Assembly (NCBI GenBank): GCA_902629125.1
Contig: CACOPQ010000001.1
Location: forward strand, 161,503 to 225,502
Length of the DNA: 64,000 nt
Source of the DNA: an uncultured Alphaproteobacteria bacterium
GTDB lineage: Bacteria; Pseudomonadota; Alphaproteobacteria; Thalassobaculales; Thalassobaculaceae
Direction of reading: 5' to 3'
Of the stretch, positions 36,398 to 44,097 are shown piece after piece; the first letter of the stretch is position 1, and each line of letters opens with the position of its first letter. Both the position numbers and the translations under genes were made by a program. The notes under the pieces are model-generated. The model did not search any database, had not been told where the DNA came from, and saw nothing but the letters and a program-made list of their open reading frames with translations.

Positions 36398-36951
36398 AAC
36401 AGAGAAAAGTGGAACAAGCAGAACTCCCGGGCGATTTAACTAAATCGGATCTTGTAGAACGGTTTATCAGGGTTAACCATGCTGGTGAGTTTGGGGCGAA
36501 ACGAATATATGAGGGCCAACTATCCGTGCTGAAAAATACAAAAGATGCCGCAGTGATAGAGCATATGAAAGACCAGGAGATGCATCACCTTGAAACTTTT
36601 GAAAAACTTATCGTAGAGAGAAAAGTTAGACCTACGGTTCTGCACCCACTTTGGAATGCCACTGGTTTTGCCTTGGGCGTTAGCACTGCCCTTTTAGGTC
36701 CAAAAGCTGCAATGGCTTGTACAGTGGCCATCGAAGAGGTCATCGACGAACATTATGCAGACCAAGCCGCTCAATTAACAGAAGATGAGAGCGAGCTCAA
36801 AGAAATTATCGACCGTTTCAGAGGCGAAGAGCTAGAACATCGAGACACTGCTATTGAGTTCGGTGGGGAAACAACGCTTGGTTATCCTGTTTTGCGAAGA
36901 GCAATTCGCGCAGGCAGTAAACTGGCGATTTGGTTATCCGAGCGCTTATAA
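36394..36951 (+). CDS. coq7: Demethoxyubiquinone hydroxylase Coq7
   Basis: Di-iron monooxygenase that hydroxylates 2-octaprenyl-3-methyl-6-methoxy-benzoquinone in ubiquinone synthesis. From the ATG at 36394 it has 185 residues with the duplicated iron-ligand motifs: NHAGEFGAKRIYEGQL, DQEMHHLETFEKL, EEVIDEHYADQ and GEELEHRDTAIEFG. The start overlaps the dsbB stop (ATGA) and has AAGGG 8 bases upstream; an earlier in-frame ATG at 36370 is less likely. Presence of Coq7 implies an aerobic ubiquinone-based respiratory chain. Confidence 0.95.
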   Translation: MKQRKVEQAELPGDLTKSDLVERFIRVNHAGEFGAKRIYEGQLSVLKNTKDAAVIEHMKDQEMHHLETFEKLIVERKVRPTVLHPLWNATGFALGVSTALLGPKAAMACTVAIEEVIDEHYADQAAQLTEDESELKEIIDRFRGEELEHRDTAIEFGGETTLGYPVLRRAIRAGSKLAIWLSERL

Positions 36952-36959
36952 GTAACGCG

Positions 36960-37544
36960 CTAATCCCCCTCTTCTAGCTCACTGTCCCAATATAAAAAGT
37001 CTCGCCAACTTTCATGCAGATGATTTGGTGGAAAGGCACGTCCATTTTCTTGCAACTCATAATTGGATGGGATTCGGGCTTTATTTTTTGGATGCATGTT
37101 TACTGCTTCAGGCAGATGGTTACCTTTTTTTAGGTTACACCTACTACAAGCTGTTACGACATTTTTCCAATTCGTTGTCCCACCGCGCGACCTTGGCACC
37201 AAATGATCAAAAGTTAACTCCTGGGTTGGGAATTTATTGCCGCAGTACTGACAAGAAAATCTATCTCTCAAAAATACGTTGAATCGGGTAAAGGCAGGCC
37301 GCCGCGACTGGAGCACAAACTCCTTTAAAGCGATGACACTTGGCAACCTCATCTCAAAACTTGGGGAACGTATCTTATGCTCATATTCCGATAATACGTT
37401 CACCCGTTCGAGAAAAACCGCTTTAACAGTGTCTTGCCACGACCAAAGAGAAAGCGGGAAGTAGCTGAGGGGTCTATAGTCCGCGTTGAGCACTAAAACT
37501 GGTGAGTTTTCAACCTGGTTCACTTCAAAGTCTCTTTCTTGCAC
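36960..37544 (-). CDS. HNH endonuclease
   Basis: A 194-residue protein with an N-terminal VLVLNADYRPLSYFPLSLWSWQDTVKAVFLERV region and a C-terminal HNH domain. The domain has a CQYC/CSRC zinc-ribbon pair framing TFDHLVPRSRGGTTNWKNVVTACSRCNLKKG. The catalytic His in DHLVPRSRGG and the Asn are intact. This standalone HNH family is widespread in alphaproteobacterial chromosomes, usually of unknown role and not part of a mobile intron. The start is taken as the GTG at 37544, without a good SD. It is convergent with coq7, nine bases apart. Confidence 0.85.
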   Translation of the reverse strand: MQERDFEVNQVENSPVLVLNADYRPLSYFPLSLWSWQDTVKAVFLERVNVLSEYEHKIRSPSFEMRLPSVIALKEFVLQSRRPAFTRFNVFLRDRFSCQYCGNKFPTQELTFDHLVPRSRGGTTNWKNVVTACSRCNLKKGNHLPEAVNMHPKNKARIPSNYELQENGRAFPPNHLHESWRDFLYWDSELEEGD

Positions 37545-37696
37545 AATCTATATCGAGGGTAAGCCGCCTGAACATTTTTCAATTTAACACTACCGCGATT
37601 CTAGTTAACCGTGTCTATCAAAAACGAAATAAGTTTTTAACGCTTCCATTCGAGTTTACTGCAGAAGGAAAAATCCGAAAAAGTATATCCAGGTAT

Positions 37697-38356
37697 TCAA
37701 GCAAATTTCCCTAATATTTTTGATAAGAACGACTTTGCTATTTCCAGTCCTCTCTCATCAATCGAATGGCCTAATCCAGGACGTAATTCTGCATCAACAG
37801 AGATGCCAACATCTTCTAGCCCTTTAACCGCATGCTCTAAAGCTTCAGCAGGGACCATTTCGTCCGCCGACCCATGAATTAGGGTTACTGGAGGCGATGT
37901 TTTTATCTCTTTTTTAAGCAGATCTTCTGCCAACAACCGCCCAGAATAACCAACAATTCCAGCAATTTGTTCTGAACGGCGAGGTCCAACGAATAAAGAC
38001 ATCATAGTGCCCTGGCTAAAACCGATCAGCGCTAATCTATCCGCTGTTAAATTAGATCTCTCTAATTGCTCGTTTAAGAAATCATCTAGTATTTGAGCCG
38101 CTATTCTGGCTCCACCCAACATCGCATCTGCCGATCGGTCTCCCAAACTAAACCATTGGCGGCCAAATGGCGACATTTCGCAGGGGAATGGAGCATGTGG
38201 CGAGATAAATTCAACATGTTGCAAATGAGATGAAAGAACCGGTGCTAAACCAATAAGGTCATTACCATCAGCACCATAGCCATGTAACAGGATTGCAAGC
38301 GCTTTAGCGGGCTCACCGTTTTTTGGCGGTTGCCTAGGACCTTCCAAGTTAATCAT
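37697..38356 (-). CDS. Phospholipase/carboxylesterase family alpha/beta hydrolase
   Basis: A 219-residue serine hydrolase with the triad Ser114 (IGFSQGTMMS), Asp165 (HGSADEMVP) and His197 (GLGHSID), the oxyanion segment ILLHGYGADGNDL near residue 23, and FISPHAPFP near residue 50. These define the LysoPLA/acyl-protein thioesterase-like carboxylesterase family (COG0400). The physiological ester is unknown. It is divergent from gluQ, with 123 bases between starts once the gluQ start is corrected. Confidence 0.9.
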   Translation of the reverse strand: MINLEGPRQPPKNGEPAKALAILLHGYGADGNDLIGLAPVLSSHLQHVEFISPHAPFPCEMSPFGRQWFSLGDRSADAMLGGARIAAQILDDFLNEQLERSNLTADRLALIGFSQGTMMSLFVGPRRSEQIAGIVGYSGRLLAEDLLKKEIKTSPPVTLIHGSADEMVPAEALEHAVKGLEDVGISVDAELRPGLGHSIDERGLEIAKSFLSKILGKFA

Positions 38357-38479
38357 TTTTTCGACTCCGATACTAATGTGAGTTTTGCCTATTCAACTGA
38401 ACTAGTGATACTGACAGGTCCCTTTAATTTCAATCAAATCCGACATAAGATTTCTGAGGAAACCATTTTGATAAGATTT

Positions 38480-39328
38480 ATGTCTATGGAAATTGTCACT
38501 CGTTTTGCTCCAAGTCCAACAGGTAATCTTCACCTTGGGCACGCGTATTCCGCTTTAATTGCAGAACGAGAAGCTCGTGTAAATAATGGTAAGTTTTTAT
38601 TGCGCATAGAGGATATTGACATAGAAAGATGCAACGCTGCTTTTGAAAAATCTATTTTGGAAGATTTATCATGGTTAAAGCTCAAATGGCCTGAACCAGT
38701 TCGAAAACAGTCGAACCATATGGTTGATTATACGAGGGGATTGGAAAAACTCCACAATCTTGGTCTTCTTTATCGCTGCACCTTAACACGCAAAGAACTA
38801 GCAGAGGCGATGTCCGCTCCCCATGAAAACGACGCGGCTAAAATAACCCAGAAATCCCCCAGGAACACGCTGCGTTACATCTCAAAGAGAGAAAATGAAC
38901 GACGCTTGGCAAAAGGCGCACCACACGCAATTCGGCTGCGTATGGAAGCCGCTTCAAGTTTAGCTGGAAAATTAAAGTGGTTTGACGCCAAGCATGGTGA
39001 GCAAACGGCAGAACCAGAGATATTTGGAGATATAGTTTTAGCCAGAAAAGACATAGCGACAAGTTATCATTTATCGGTCACCATAGACGATGCGATACAA
39101 GGTATAACAAGGGTTACAAGAGGAGATGATCTATTTAAGGTCACCCACATTCATAGATTACTCCAAAGCCTTTTAGAATTACCAACCCCAGATTATCATC
39201 ATCATAAAATAATTACCGATGAAAATGGCGTGAGGTTGGCAAAACGAAATAAATCCGCCTCGCTGAAAGACTTAAGAGAGTCCGGTCACAAACCAGAGGA
39301 CCTCATTCGGCGTTTAGGCTTCAGGTAG
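38480..39328 (+). CDS. gluQ: Glutamyl-Q tRNA(Asp) synthetase GluQ (YadB)
   Basis: Truncated GluRS paralogue that attaches glutamate to queuosine at position 34 of tRNA-Asp. From the ATG at 38480 it has 282 residues, equal to the catalytic domain only, with no anticodon-binding domain. HIGH motif is SPTGNLHLGHAYSAL near residue 12, LLRIEDIDIERC follows, and the KMSKS position reads VRLAKRNKSAS. The usual zinc-binding cysteine cluster of YadB is reduced to YRCTLTRKEL. A longer in-frame reading upstream to 38330 overlaps the divergent esterase and lacks similarity. The genome should therefore make queuosine. Confidence 0.93.
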   Translation: MSMEIVTRFAPSPTGNLHLGHAYSALIAEREARVNNGKFLLRIEDIDIERCNAAFEKSILEDLSWLKLKWPEPVRKQSNHMVDYTRGLEKLHNLGLLYRCTLTRKELAEAMSAPHENDAAKITQKSPRNTLRYISKRENERRLAKGAPHAIRLRMEAASSLAGKLKWFDAKHGEQTAEPEIFGDIVLARKDIATSYHLSVTIDDAIQGITRVTRGDDLFKVTHIHRLLQSLLELPTPDYHHHKIITDENGVRLAKRNKSASLKDLRESGHKPEDLIRRLGFR

Positions 39329-39450
39329 TTTGCATTGCTCATCCGGTTAACTCCGAGTACAACTATTTATAAAATTTTCTAAAAGCCCCGATATCAAAGC
39401 CTGAGCATGTTGAATGGCTAAACTAATCATTAAAAATTTGTTTGCTATCC

Positions 39451-40086
39451 TTACTTCAACGGAGAGTGGCTATAGGGCAGAAGTATTGAGGCATGCATTT
39501 CATCAAGTCTGTCCGGTCCATCTTTCAAAAACTCTCGCCAGTCCGGATCGGAAGCAGCAGCAGCTCTCGCCTCAGCGCGATGATTCAGGTCCTTATATGC
39601 CCACAAATGCGAAACCTCATTAGGTTGCCCAGTGTCTGTGATCCAGATGCAAACATTTTTAGAATGTCGCTCCCTAACGCTCATAGCCTTGGTTATAGCC
39701 TCAGCAAATACTTTTGTCTTACCTACCTTGCAACGATAATATCTATATTCGTATATATTCCCTTCACTATCTGGGGCAACGAGTGGCTTTGTGGCAGTCA
39801 TCAGTCTGTTATCTTGTCTGATAATGAGGGGACCACTTTTCGTAAGATACTCGTTTTTCCATGCTTCATTTGCAGCTAATTTTGCCTTTACTTCGCTCCG
39901 ATGATTCATATCCTCGTAGGACCAAAGATGCATTACCTGGTTTAGCGGCCCTATCTCCGTTAACCAATAGCCCTCGAGTTTTCCGTGCTCGTCTCCCCTA
40001 ATCGGCCGTCCTATCTCAGCTGAATATTTAGCCAACAAGGGCGCTTGGCCCGGGCCAGTGGTGTAGGTTCGAAATTCATAGATCAT
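39451..40086 (-). CDS. NIPSNAP-domain protein, two tandem domains
   Basis: A 211-residue protein made of two ferredoxin-like NIPSNAP repeats. The first (1-100) starts MIYEFRTYTTGPGQAPLLAKY and contains NQVMHLWSYEDMNHRSEVKAKL. The second (110-205) contains IYEYRYYRCKVGK and NEVSHLWAYKDLNHRAEARAAAASDPDW. The NIPSNAP function is poorly known; the fold is a dimeric alpha/beta barrel shared with some monooxygenases. No signal or membrane segment is seen. It is divergent from the ThrC-like gene across 271 bases holding two palindromes, and a single-domain NIPSNAP lies on the far side of that gene. Confidence 0.85.
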   Translation of the reverse strand: MIYEFRTYTTGPGQAPLLAKYSAEIGRPIRGDEHGKLEGYWLTEIGPLNQVMHLWSYEDMNHRSEVKAKLAANEAWKNEYLTKSGPLIIRQDNRLMTATKPLVAPDSEGNIYEYRYYRCKVGKTKVFAEAITKAMSVRERHSKNVCIWITDTGQPNEVSHLWAYKDLNHRAEARAAAASDPDWREFLKDGPDRLDEMHASILLPYSHSPLK

Positions 40087-40206
40087 GTAGACTTCCCCGT
40101 TCCCAAATTTGATGTTGCTTTAAAATATCTTTGCGTTGACTACTCATAATAATCTGTCGACTACAGAATCTAAATTCATCATTTGTAAAAATGTATATGC
40201 GATGTA

Positions 40207-40247
40207 ATGATTAAAATCATCTTCACATAATTTTTTTATAAAAAAAT
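40207..40247. promoter_or_regulatory. Two palindromes in the NIPSNAP/ThrC-like divergent region
   Basis: ATGATT-AA-AATCAT at 40207-40220 (6-bp arms) and an 18-bp perfect all-A/T palindrome at 40230-40247. They lie midway between the divergent starts (40086 and 40358), where an operator controlling both genes would be expected. AT-rich chance palindromes are an alternative, especially for the second. Confidence 0.35.
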
Positions 40248-40357
40248 ATCTAATAATGTGTAATCAAGTCGTCTAAACACAGGGCCAATAAACCCAGCCC
40301 CGTAATAGGCAAATGCATCTAACGCTAGTAACCTAATATTCTTAAAGGAATTTAGCT

Positions 40358-41602
40358 TTGTCGAATACAAAACTGAAAGAATACCCCAACTTTGTTACTC
40401 ACATGGAGTGCTCACTAACAGGTGAAATTTATAAGGCAGCTACAGTGCAAGGCCTTTCTAAAGCGGGTCGGCCACTATTAGTTCGATACAATCTAGAAGA
40501 ATTAAGTAAAAGCATAACAAAAGATGAACTAGCACGAAGAAAAGGAGGTTTCTGGAGATTTCGGGAGTTTCTTCCAGTTAAAGAAACCAAAAATGTGATA
40601 AGCCTTGGAGAAGTAAGCACCCCGCTTATGTCGCTGCCCGAAACATCTAAACGCTTGGGAGTGTCAACGGAAAATCTGTTGGTTAAAGATGAAGGGCGCT
40701 TGCCCACAGGATCTTTTAAAGCAAGGGGTCTAGCACTTGCTGTTTCGATGGCCAAAGAACTAGGGCTTCATCATTTAGCTATGCCAACCAATGGTAATGC
40801 AGGTGCAGCAATGGCTGCATACGCTAGCTTTGCCGGTCTGAGAACATCTATATTCTGTCCTGATGACACGCCTGAAATTAATATTTCTGAAATAGAGTTG
40901 CAAGGTGCATCCGTGTACCGCGTGAATGGTTTAATAAATGACTGTGGGAAAATTGTTGGTGACGGTAAAGAAATAGCCGGCTGGTTCGACGTATCAACGC
41001 TTAAAGAACCCTACCGAATTGAAGGTAAAAAAACAATGGGTTTGGAACTGGCTGAGCAGTTCAACTGGGAACTTCCAGATGTGATTTTTTATCCAACAGG
41101 AGGTGGAACAGGACTGATAGGAATGTGGAAGGCTTTTGCGGAACTAGAGGCTATTGGCTGGATAGGCAAAAAACGACCCAAAATGATTGCGGTTCAGGCA
41201 GATGGCTGCGCGCCAATTGTAAAGGCATTCCAAGAAGGCGAAGAACATGCGCCAGTATGGGAGAACGCTACCACCGCTGCCGCTGGAATAAGAGTTCCCG
41301 TTGCCGTGGGTGATTTTTTAATCCTTCGTGCGGTCAGAGAATCTGGTGGCTTTGCCGTTTCTGTTTCGGAAGAAGATATTTTTGAAAGTCGGGATGATGC
41401 GGCCAAACGCGATGGCGTTCTACTCTGTCCAGAAGGTGCTGCTACGCTTGCAGCCTACGAGCTCGCACTGAAAGATGGATTGGTTAAAAAGAGTGAAACT
41501 GCTATTTTATATAATTGCGCTACCGGACTTAAATATCCGATGCCCACAGCAATTAAAAAAATTAATCGACATGATACGATTAACTACGAAGCCATGCGAT
41601 GA
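40358..41602 (+). CDS. Threonine synthase-like PLP enzyme
   Basis: A 414-residue fold-type II PLP enzyme. PLP lysine K121 lies in LPTGSFKARGLALAVS, the phosphate-binding TNGNAGAAMAAYAS near 148, and the GGGTGLIGMWKAF loop near 246; together these match the archaeal/actinobacterial-type threonine synthase. The N-terminal zinc ribbon of that family has decayed here: ECSLTGEIYKAATVQGLSKAGRPLLVRYNLE keeps only one of the four cysteines. The usual alphaproteobacterial ThrC is longer and unlike this, so a paralogue with another beta-replacement or elimination role is possible. TTG start, backed by AAGGAA 7 bases upstream. The two NIPSNAP genes flank it. Confidence 0.75.
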   Translation: MSNTKLKEYPNFVTHMECSLTGEIYKAATVQGLSKAGRPLLVRYNLEELSKSITKDELARRKGGFWRFREFLPVKETKNVISLGEVSTPLMSLPETSKRLGVSTENLLVKDEGRLPTGSFKARGLALAVSMAKELGLHHLAMPTNGNAGAAMAAYASFAGLRTSIFCPDDTPEINISEIELQGASVYRVNGLINDCGKIVGDGKEIAGWFDVSTLKEPYRIEGKKTMGLELAEQFNWELPDVIFYPTGGGTGLIGMWKAFAELEAIGWIGKKRPKMIAVQADGCAPIVKAFQEGEEHAPVWENATTAAAGIRVPVAVGDFLILRAVRESGGFAVSVSEEDIFESRDDAAKRDGVLLCPEGAATLAAYELALKDGLVKKSETAILYNCATGLKYPMPTAIKKINRHDTINYEAMR

Positions 41603-41669
41603 TATGGTAAAAAATTATGACTAAATAGCGCTTAGCAACTTTTGATAACCTTTGAAGATGGAGCCAACA

Positions 41670-41996
41670 ATGTTACTAGATGTCCGTACTTACACATGCA
41701 AACCAGGAACAATAAAAAAACATCTAGAAGTCTATGAACAATTTGGAAAGGCGCCGCAAACAAAGCACCTTGGACAGCCGATTGCTTACCTCGTCACAGA
41801 AACTGGGAATGTTAACCAATACGTTCATATATGGGGGTACGAAAACGCAGGGGACCGTGAAGCCAAGCGTGCAGCAATGTGGGCAGATCCTGATTGGATT
41901 AACTATACACAGGAAAGCGCAAAATTAGGCGCCTTGATTAATCAAGAAAATAAACTAATGCGGCCGGTGGATTTTTTTGCTGATCCTAAGCGGTAA
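41670..41996 (+). CDS. NIPSNAP-domain protein, single domain
   Basis: A 108-residue single NIPSNAP domain: MLLDVRTYTCKPGTIKKHLEVYEQFG, then NQYVHIWGYENAGDREAKRAAMWADPDW, closely paralleling both halves of the protein encoded at 39451-40086. The ATG at 41670 is preferred over two earlier in-frame starts because GGAG lies 6 bases before it. It follows the ThrC-like gene by 67 bases on the same strand and is probably co-transcribed. Function unknown; the shared WSYED/WGYEN core suggests the two NIPSNAP proteins share a ligand or partner. Confidence 0.82.
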   Translation: MLLDVRTYTCKPGTIKKHLEVYEQFGKAPQTKHLGQPIAYLVTETGNVNQYVHIWGYENAGDREAKRAAMWADPDWINYTQESAKLGALINQENKLMRPVDFFADPKR

Positions 41997-42165
41997 TAGT
42001 AGCTATATCTGAACCTTTAGTTTTTTAAACGTAGCTCAACCAAACATCAAACTTTGCGACTTGCAAACGCTTTATTTTCGGGATTTTATGAAGAGTGAAT
42101 CGTAAGAAAATCTTCCTCATCTCTTGATGTTAGCTAACGGTAAAAGTTGAGAGAACAAAATCGGA

Positions 42166-42540
42166 ATGTCCAAAATATATCTTGTAAAAATTCGGCGGTT
42201 ACTAGTTGACATGTTCATTGGTGTTCATCAACACGAAAGACATAGTAAGCAGCGAGTAGCTATTGATGTTGAGCTTGAACTAGACTACCCGGCAGAGGGT
42301 TTTAGCAAGGCCATTTATAAGAACGTGGGGTGTTATGAAACTTTAGTAGATAAAATTAAAACTTTATCAAAAGAAGGCCATGTTGTTTTAGTTGAGACAT
42401 TTGCTGATAAAATCGCTGATATCGCATTAAATGACGAAAGGGTCATTTCTGCGGCTATACACGTTGAGAAATTAGATATTTTTTCTGATTGTGAGGCCGT
42501 AGGAGCCACAATAAAAAAGTTTAGAACCGGAATTAGATAA
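42166..42540 (+). CDS. folB: Dihydroneopterin aldolase FolB
   Basis: Converts dihydroneopterin to 6-hydroxymethyl-dihydropterin in folate synthesis. The 124-residue protein has the FolB pattern IYLVKIRRLLVDMFIGVHQHERHSKQRVAIDVELEL with the active-site Glu in the HERH segment, followed by YETLVDKIKTLSKEGHVVLVETFADKIADIAL, in which VETFADKIA carries the pterin-anchoring Glu, and VHVEKLDIF-like ending. It is an isolated gene, unlinked to folA. SD is weak (AGAGA region). Confidence 0.88.
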   Translation: MSKIYLVKIRRLLVDMFIGVHQHERHSKQRVAIDVELELDYPAEGFSKAIYKNVGCYETLVDKIKTLSKEGHVVLVETFADKIADIALNDERVISAAIHVEKLDIFSDCEAVGATIKKFRTGIR

Positions 42541-42626
42541 TTAATTTACTTGTTTTTTTACAATCAATTTTCAACCGCACGTAATTCTGTTTGATTAACC
42601 ATTAAAACTTCTGAGAGAATTTAAAT

Positions 42627-42989
42627 ATGAAGAATAGATGGGTTTATCATCTATCACGGAAAAAAGATTTGGATGCGTCTTCAAAACTGAACTTTTATAT
42701 CCCATCTGCTGAAGATACAAATGATGGCTTTGTTCATTTTTCAACCGCAAAGCAGTTAGCCATTAGTGCCAAGAAGCATCGAAACGGGGAAAAAGACATT
42801 TTTCTAGTTGAGGTTGATGCCAATTTAATCGTTGATGATTTGAAATGGGAACCAGCTAGAAATGGCGAATATTTTCCGCACTTATACGGGCCTTTTCTTA
42901 AGAAGTATGTTACCCGACTAACTGCAATTCCAATCGATGATTCTGGCACTCATTTATTACCCAAACTCAAAGACGATCCTCATGAATAA
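42627..42989 (+). CDS. DUF952 protein
   Basis: A 120-residue protein with the DUF952 pattern: WVYHLSRKKDLDA, DGFVHFSTAKQLAISAKKH, DIFLVEVDANLI, LKWEPARNGEYFPHLYGPF. The conserved His/Ser (FVHFS) and YGP resemble ADP-ribosyl-type pockets noted for this fold, but the function is unknown. Its 3' end overlaps pyrD by eight bases, so the two are co-translated; a DUF952-pyrD pair recurs in alphaproteobacteria. Confidence 0.85.
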   Translation: MKNRWVYHLSRKKDLDASSKLNFYIPSAEDTNDGFVHFSTAKQLAISAKKHRNGEKDIFLVEVDANLIVDDLKWEPARNGEYFPHLYGPFLKKYVTRLTAIPIDDSGTHLLPKLKDDPHE

Positions 42990-44076
42990 ACTGTTAGAGA
43001 CAATCTCACTCCGATTAATTCGACATCTTCCAGCAGAAACAGCCCATTCTACAACCATAAAACTGCTTAAGTTAGGTTTTGCATCATCAAAAGATCTGAA
43101 AGATAGTGAACTATCAGAAACTATCTCAAATGTTCTTGGGTTAGAATTTCGGAATCCGATTGGCGTAGCAGCAGGCTTTGATAAAGATGGAGAAGTTTTT
43201 GACCAACTAGCTCAACTTGGTCCTGGATTCGTCGAAGCGGGAACACTAACCCTTGAGCCTCAGGCAGGCAATCCTCGTCCGCGTGTATTCAGGTTGTCAT
43301 CAGATAATGCGGTTATCAACAGATATGGTTTCAATAACAAAGGCATCATGAATGGACTGCAGCGCCTAAGCAAACGTAAGGATAAATCTGCGATATTGGG
43401 CGTTAACATTGGGATCAACAAGGATACTCAAACGCCCGTCGAGGACTATCTTGAATGCTTAACACATGCAAGAGATATAGCTGATTACGTCACTGTAAAT
43501 GTCTCTTCTCCAAATACACCCGGGCTCCGCTCATTTCAACAAGTAGAGAAACTGGAGGAACTTTTAAACACGTTGATTAAAGCTTCATTGAAAAACAATG
43601 ATGCGAACCGGCCACTCCCTTTACTCCTGAAAATTGCCCCCGACTTAAGAAATGAAGACATCCATGAAATTGTTGACGTTGCCGTATCAAGCGGTATTTC
43701 TGGAATTATTGTTTCTAACACAACGACTAGTCGTCCCAAAAATCTTTTGGATGCTAAGCAACACGAACAAGGTGGCCTAAGTGGAGCACCTCTCTTCGAA
43801 CTTTCTACACAAAAATTAGCGCAGACCTACCTCGCCGCAAAAAAACGTATCCCTGTAATAGGAGTCGGCGGCGTCGACAGTGCTGAAACGGCATACACCA
43901 AAGTTAAGGCTGGAGCTAGTTTGATCCAGCTTTATACTGCGCTAACGTATAAAGGACCGCGGCTGTTTAGCGAAATTAACAAAGGATTATCTAAAGCCTT
44001 AAAAAATGATAATATAGAACATATCTCAGAGGCCGTTGGTATCGAAGCTGACTATTGGGTTTCTAAAGAGGTATAA
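42982..44076 (+). CDS. pyrD: Dihydroorotate dehydrogenase (quinone), class 2
   Basis: Oxidises dihydroorotate to orotate with ubiquinone in pyrimidine synthesis, peripherally bound to the inner membrane. From the ATG at 42982 it has 364 residues. The N-terminal amphipathic membrane extension (about 1-40) marks class 2. NPIGVAAGFDKDGE, NRYGFNNKGI, the VNVSSPNTPGLRSFQ segment with the catalytic serine, LKIAPDL, SNTTTSRP and GVGGVDSAETAYTKVKAGASLIQLYTAL are all present. The start overlaps the DUF952 stop, and the earlier in-frame reading at 42937 is rejected for lack of similarity. Confidence 0.95.
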   Translation: MNKLLETISLRLIRHLPAETAHSTTIKLLKLGFASSKDLKDSELSETISNVLGLEFRNPIGVAAGFDKDGEVFDQLAQLGPGFVEAGTLTLEPQAGNPRPRVFRLSSDNAVINRYGFNNKGIMNGLQRLSKRKDKSAILGVNIGINKDTQTPVEDYLECLTHARDIADYVTVNVSSPNTPGLRSFQQVEKLEELLNTLIKASLKNNDANRPLPLLLKIAPDLRNEDIHEIVDVAVSSGISGIIVSNTTTSRPKNLLDAKQHEQGGLSGAPLFELSTQKLAQTYLAAKKRIPVIGVGGVDSAETAYTKVKAGASLIQLYTALTYKGPRLFSEINKGLSKALKNDNIEHISEAVGIEADYWVSKEV

Positions 44077-44097
44077 AAGTAAAAGGGAGCGTTGCTG

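Noticed and set aside
36960..37544. HNH gene as part of a mobile element or defence island
   Set aside because: No inverted repeats, integrase, toxin or methylase nearby; flanked by housekeeping genes, and this HNH family is common in chromosomes.
38330..38479. gluQ start at 38330 overlapping the esterase
   Set aside because: The first 50 residues have no synthetase similarity; the catalytic domain opens at 38480.
40230..40247. 18-bp A/T palindrome as an intrinsic terminator
   Set aside because: It lies between divergent starts, where no transcript would need to end; kept only as a possible operator.
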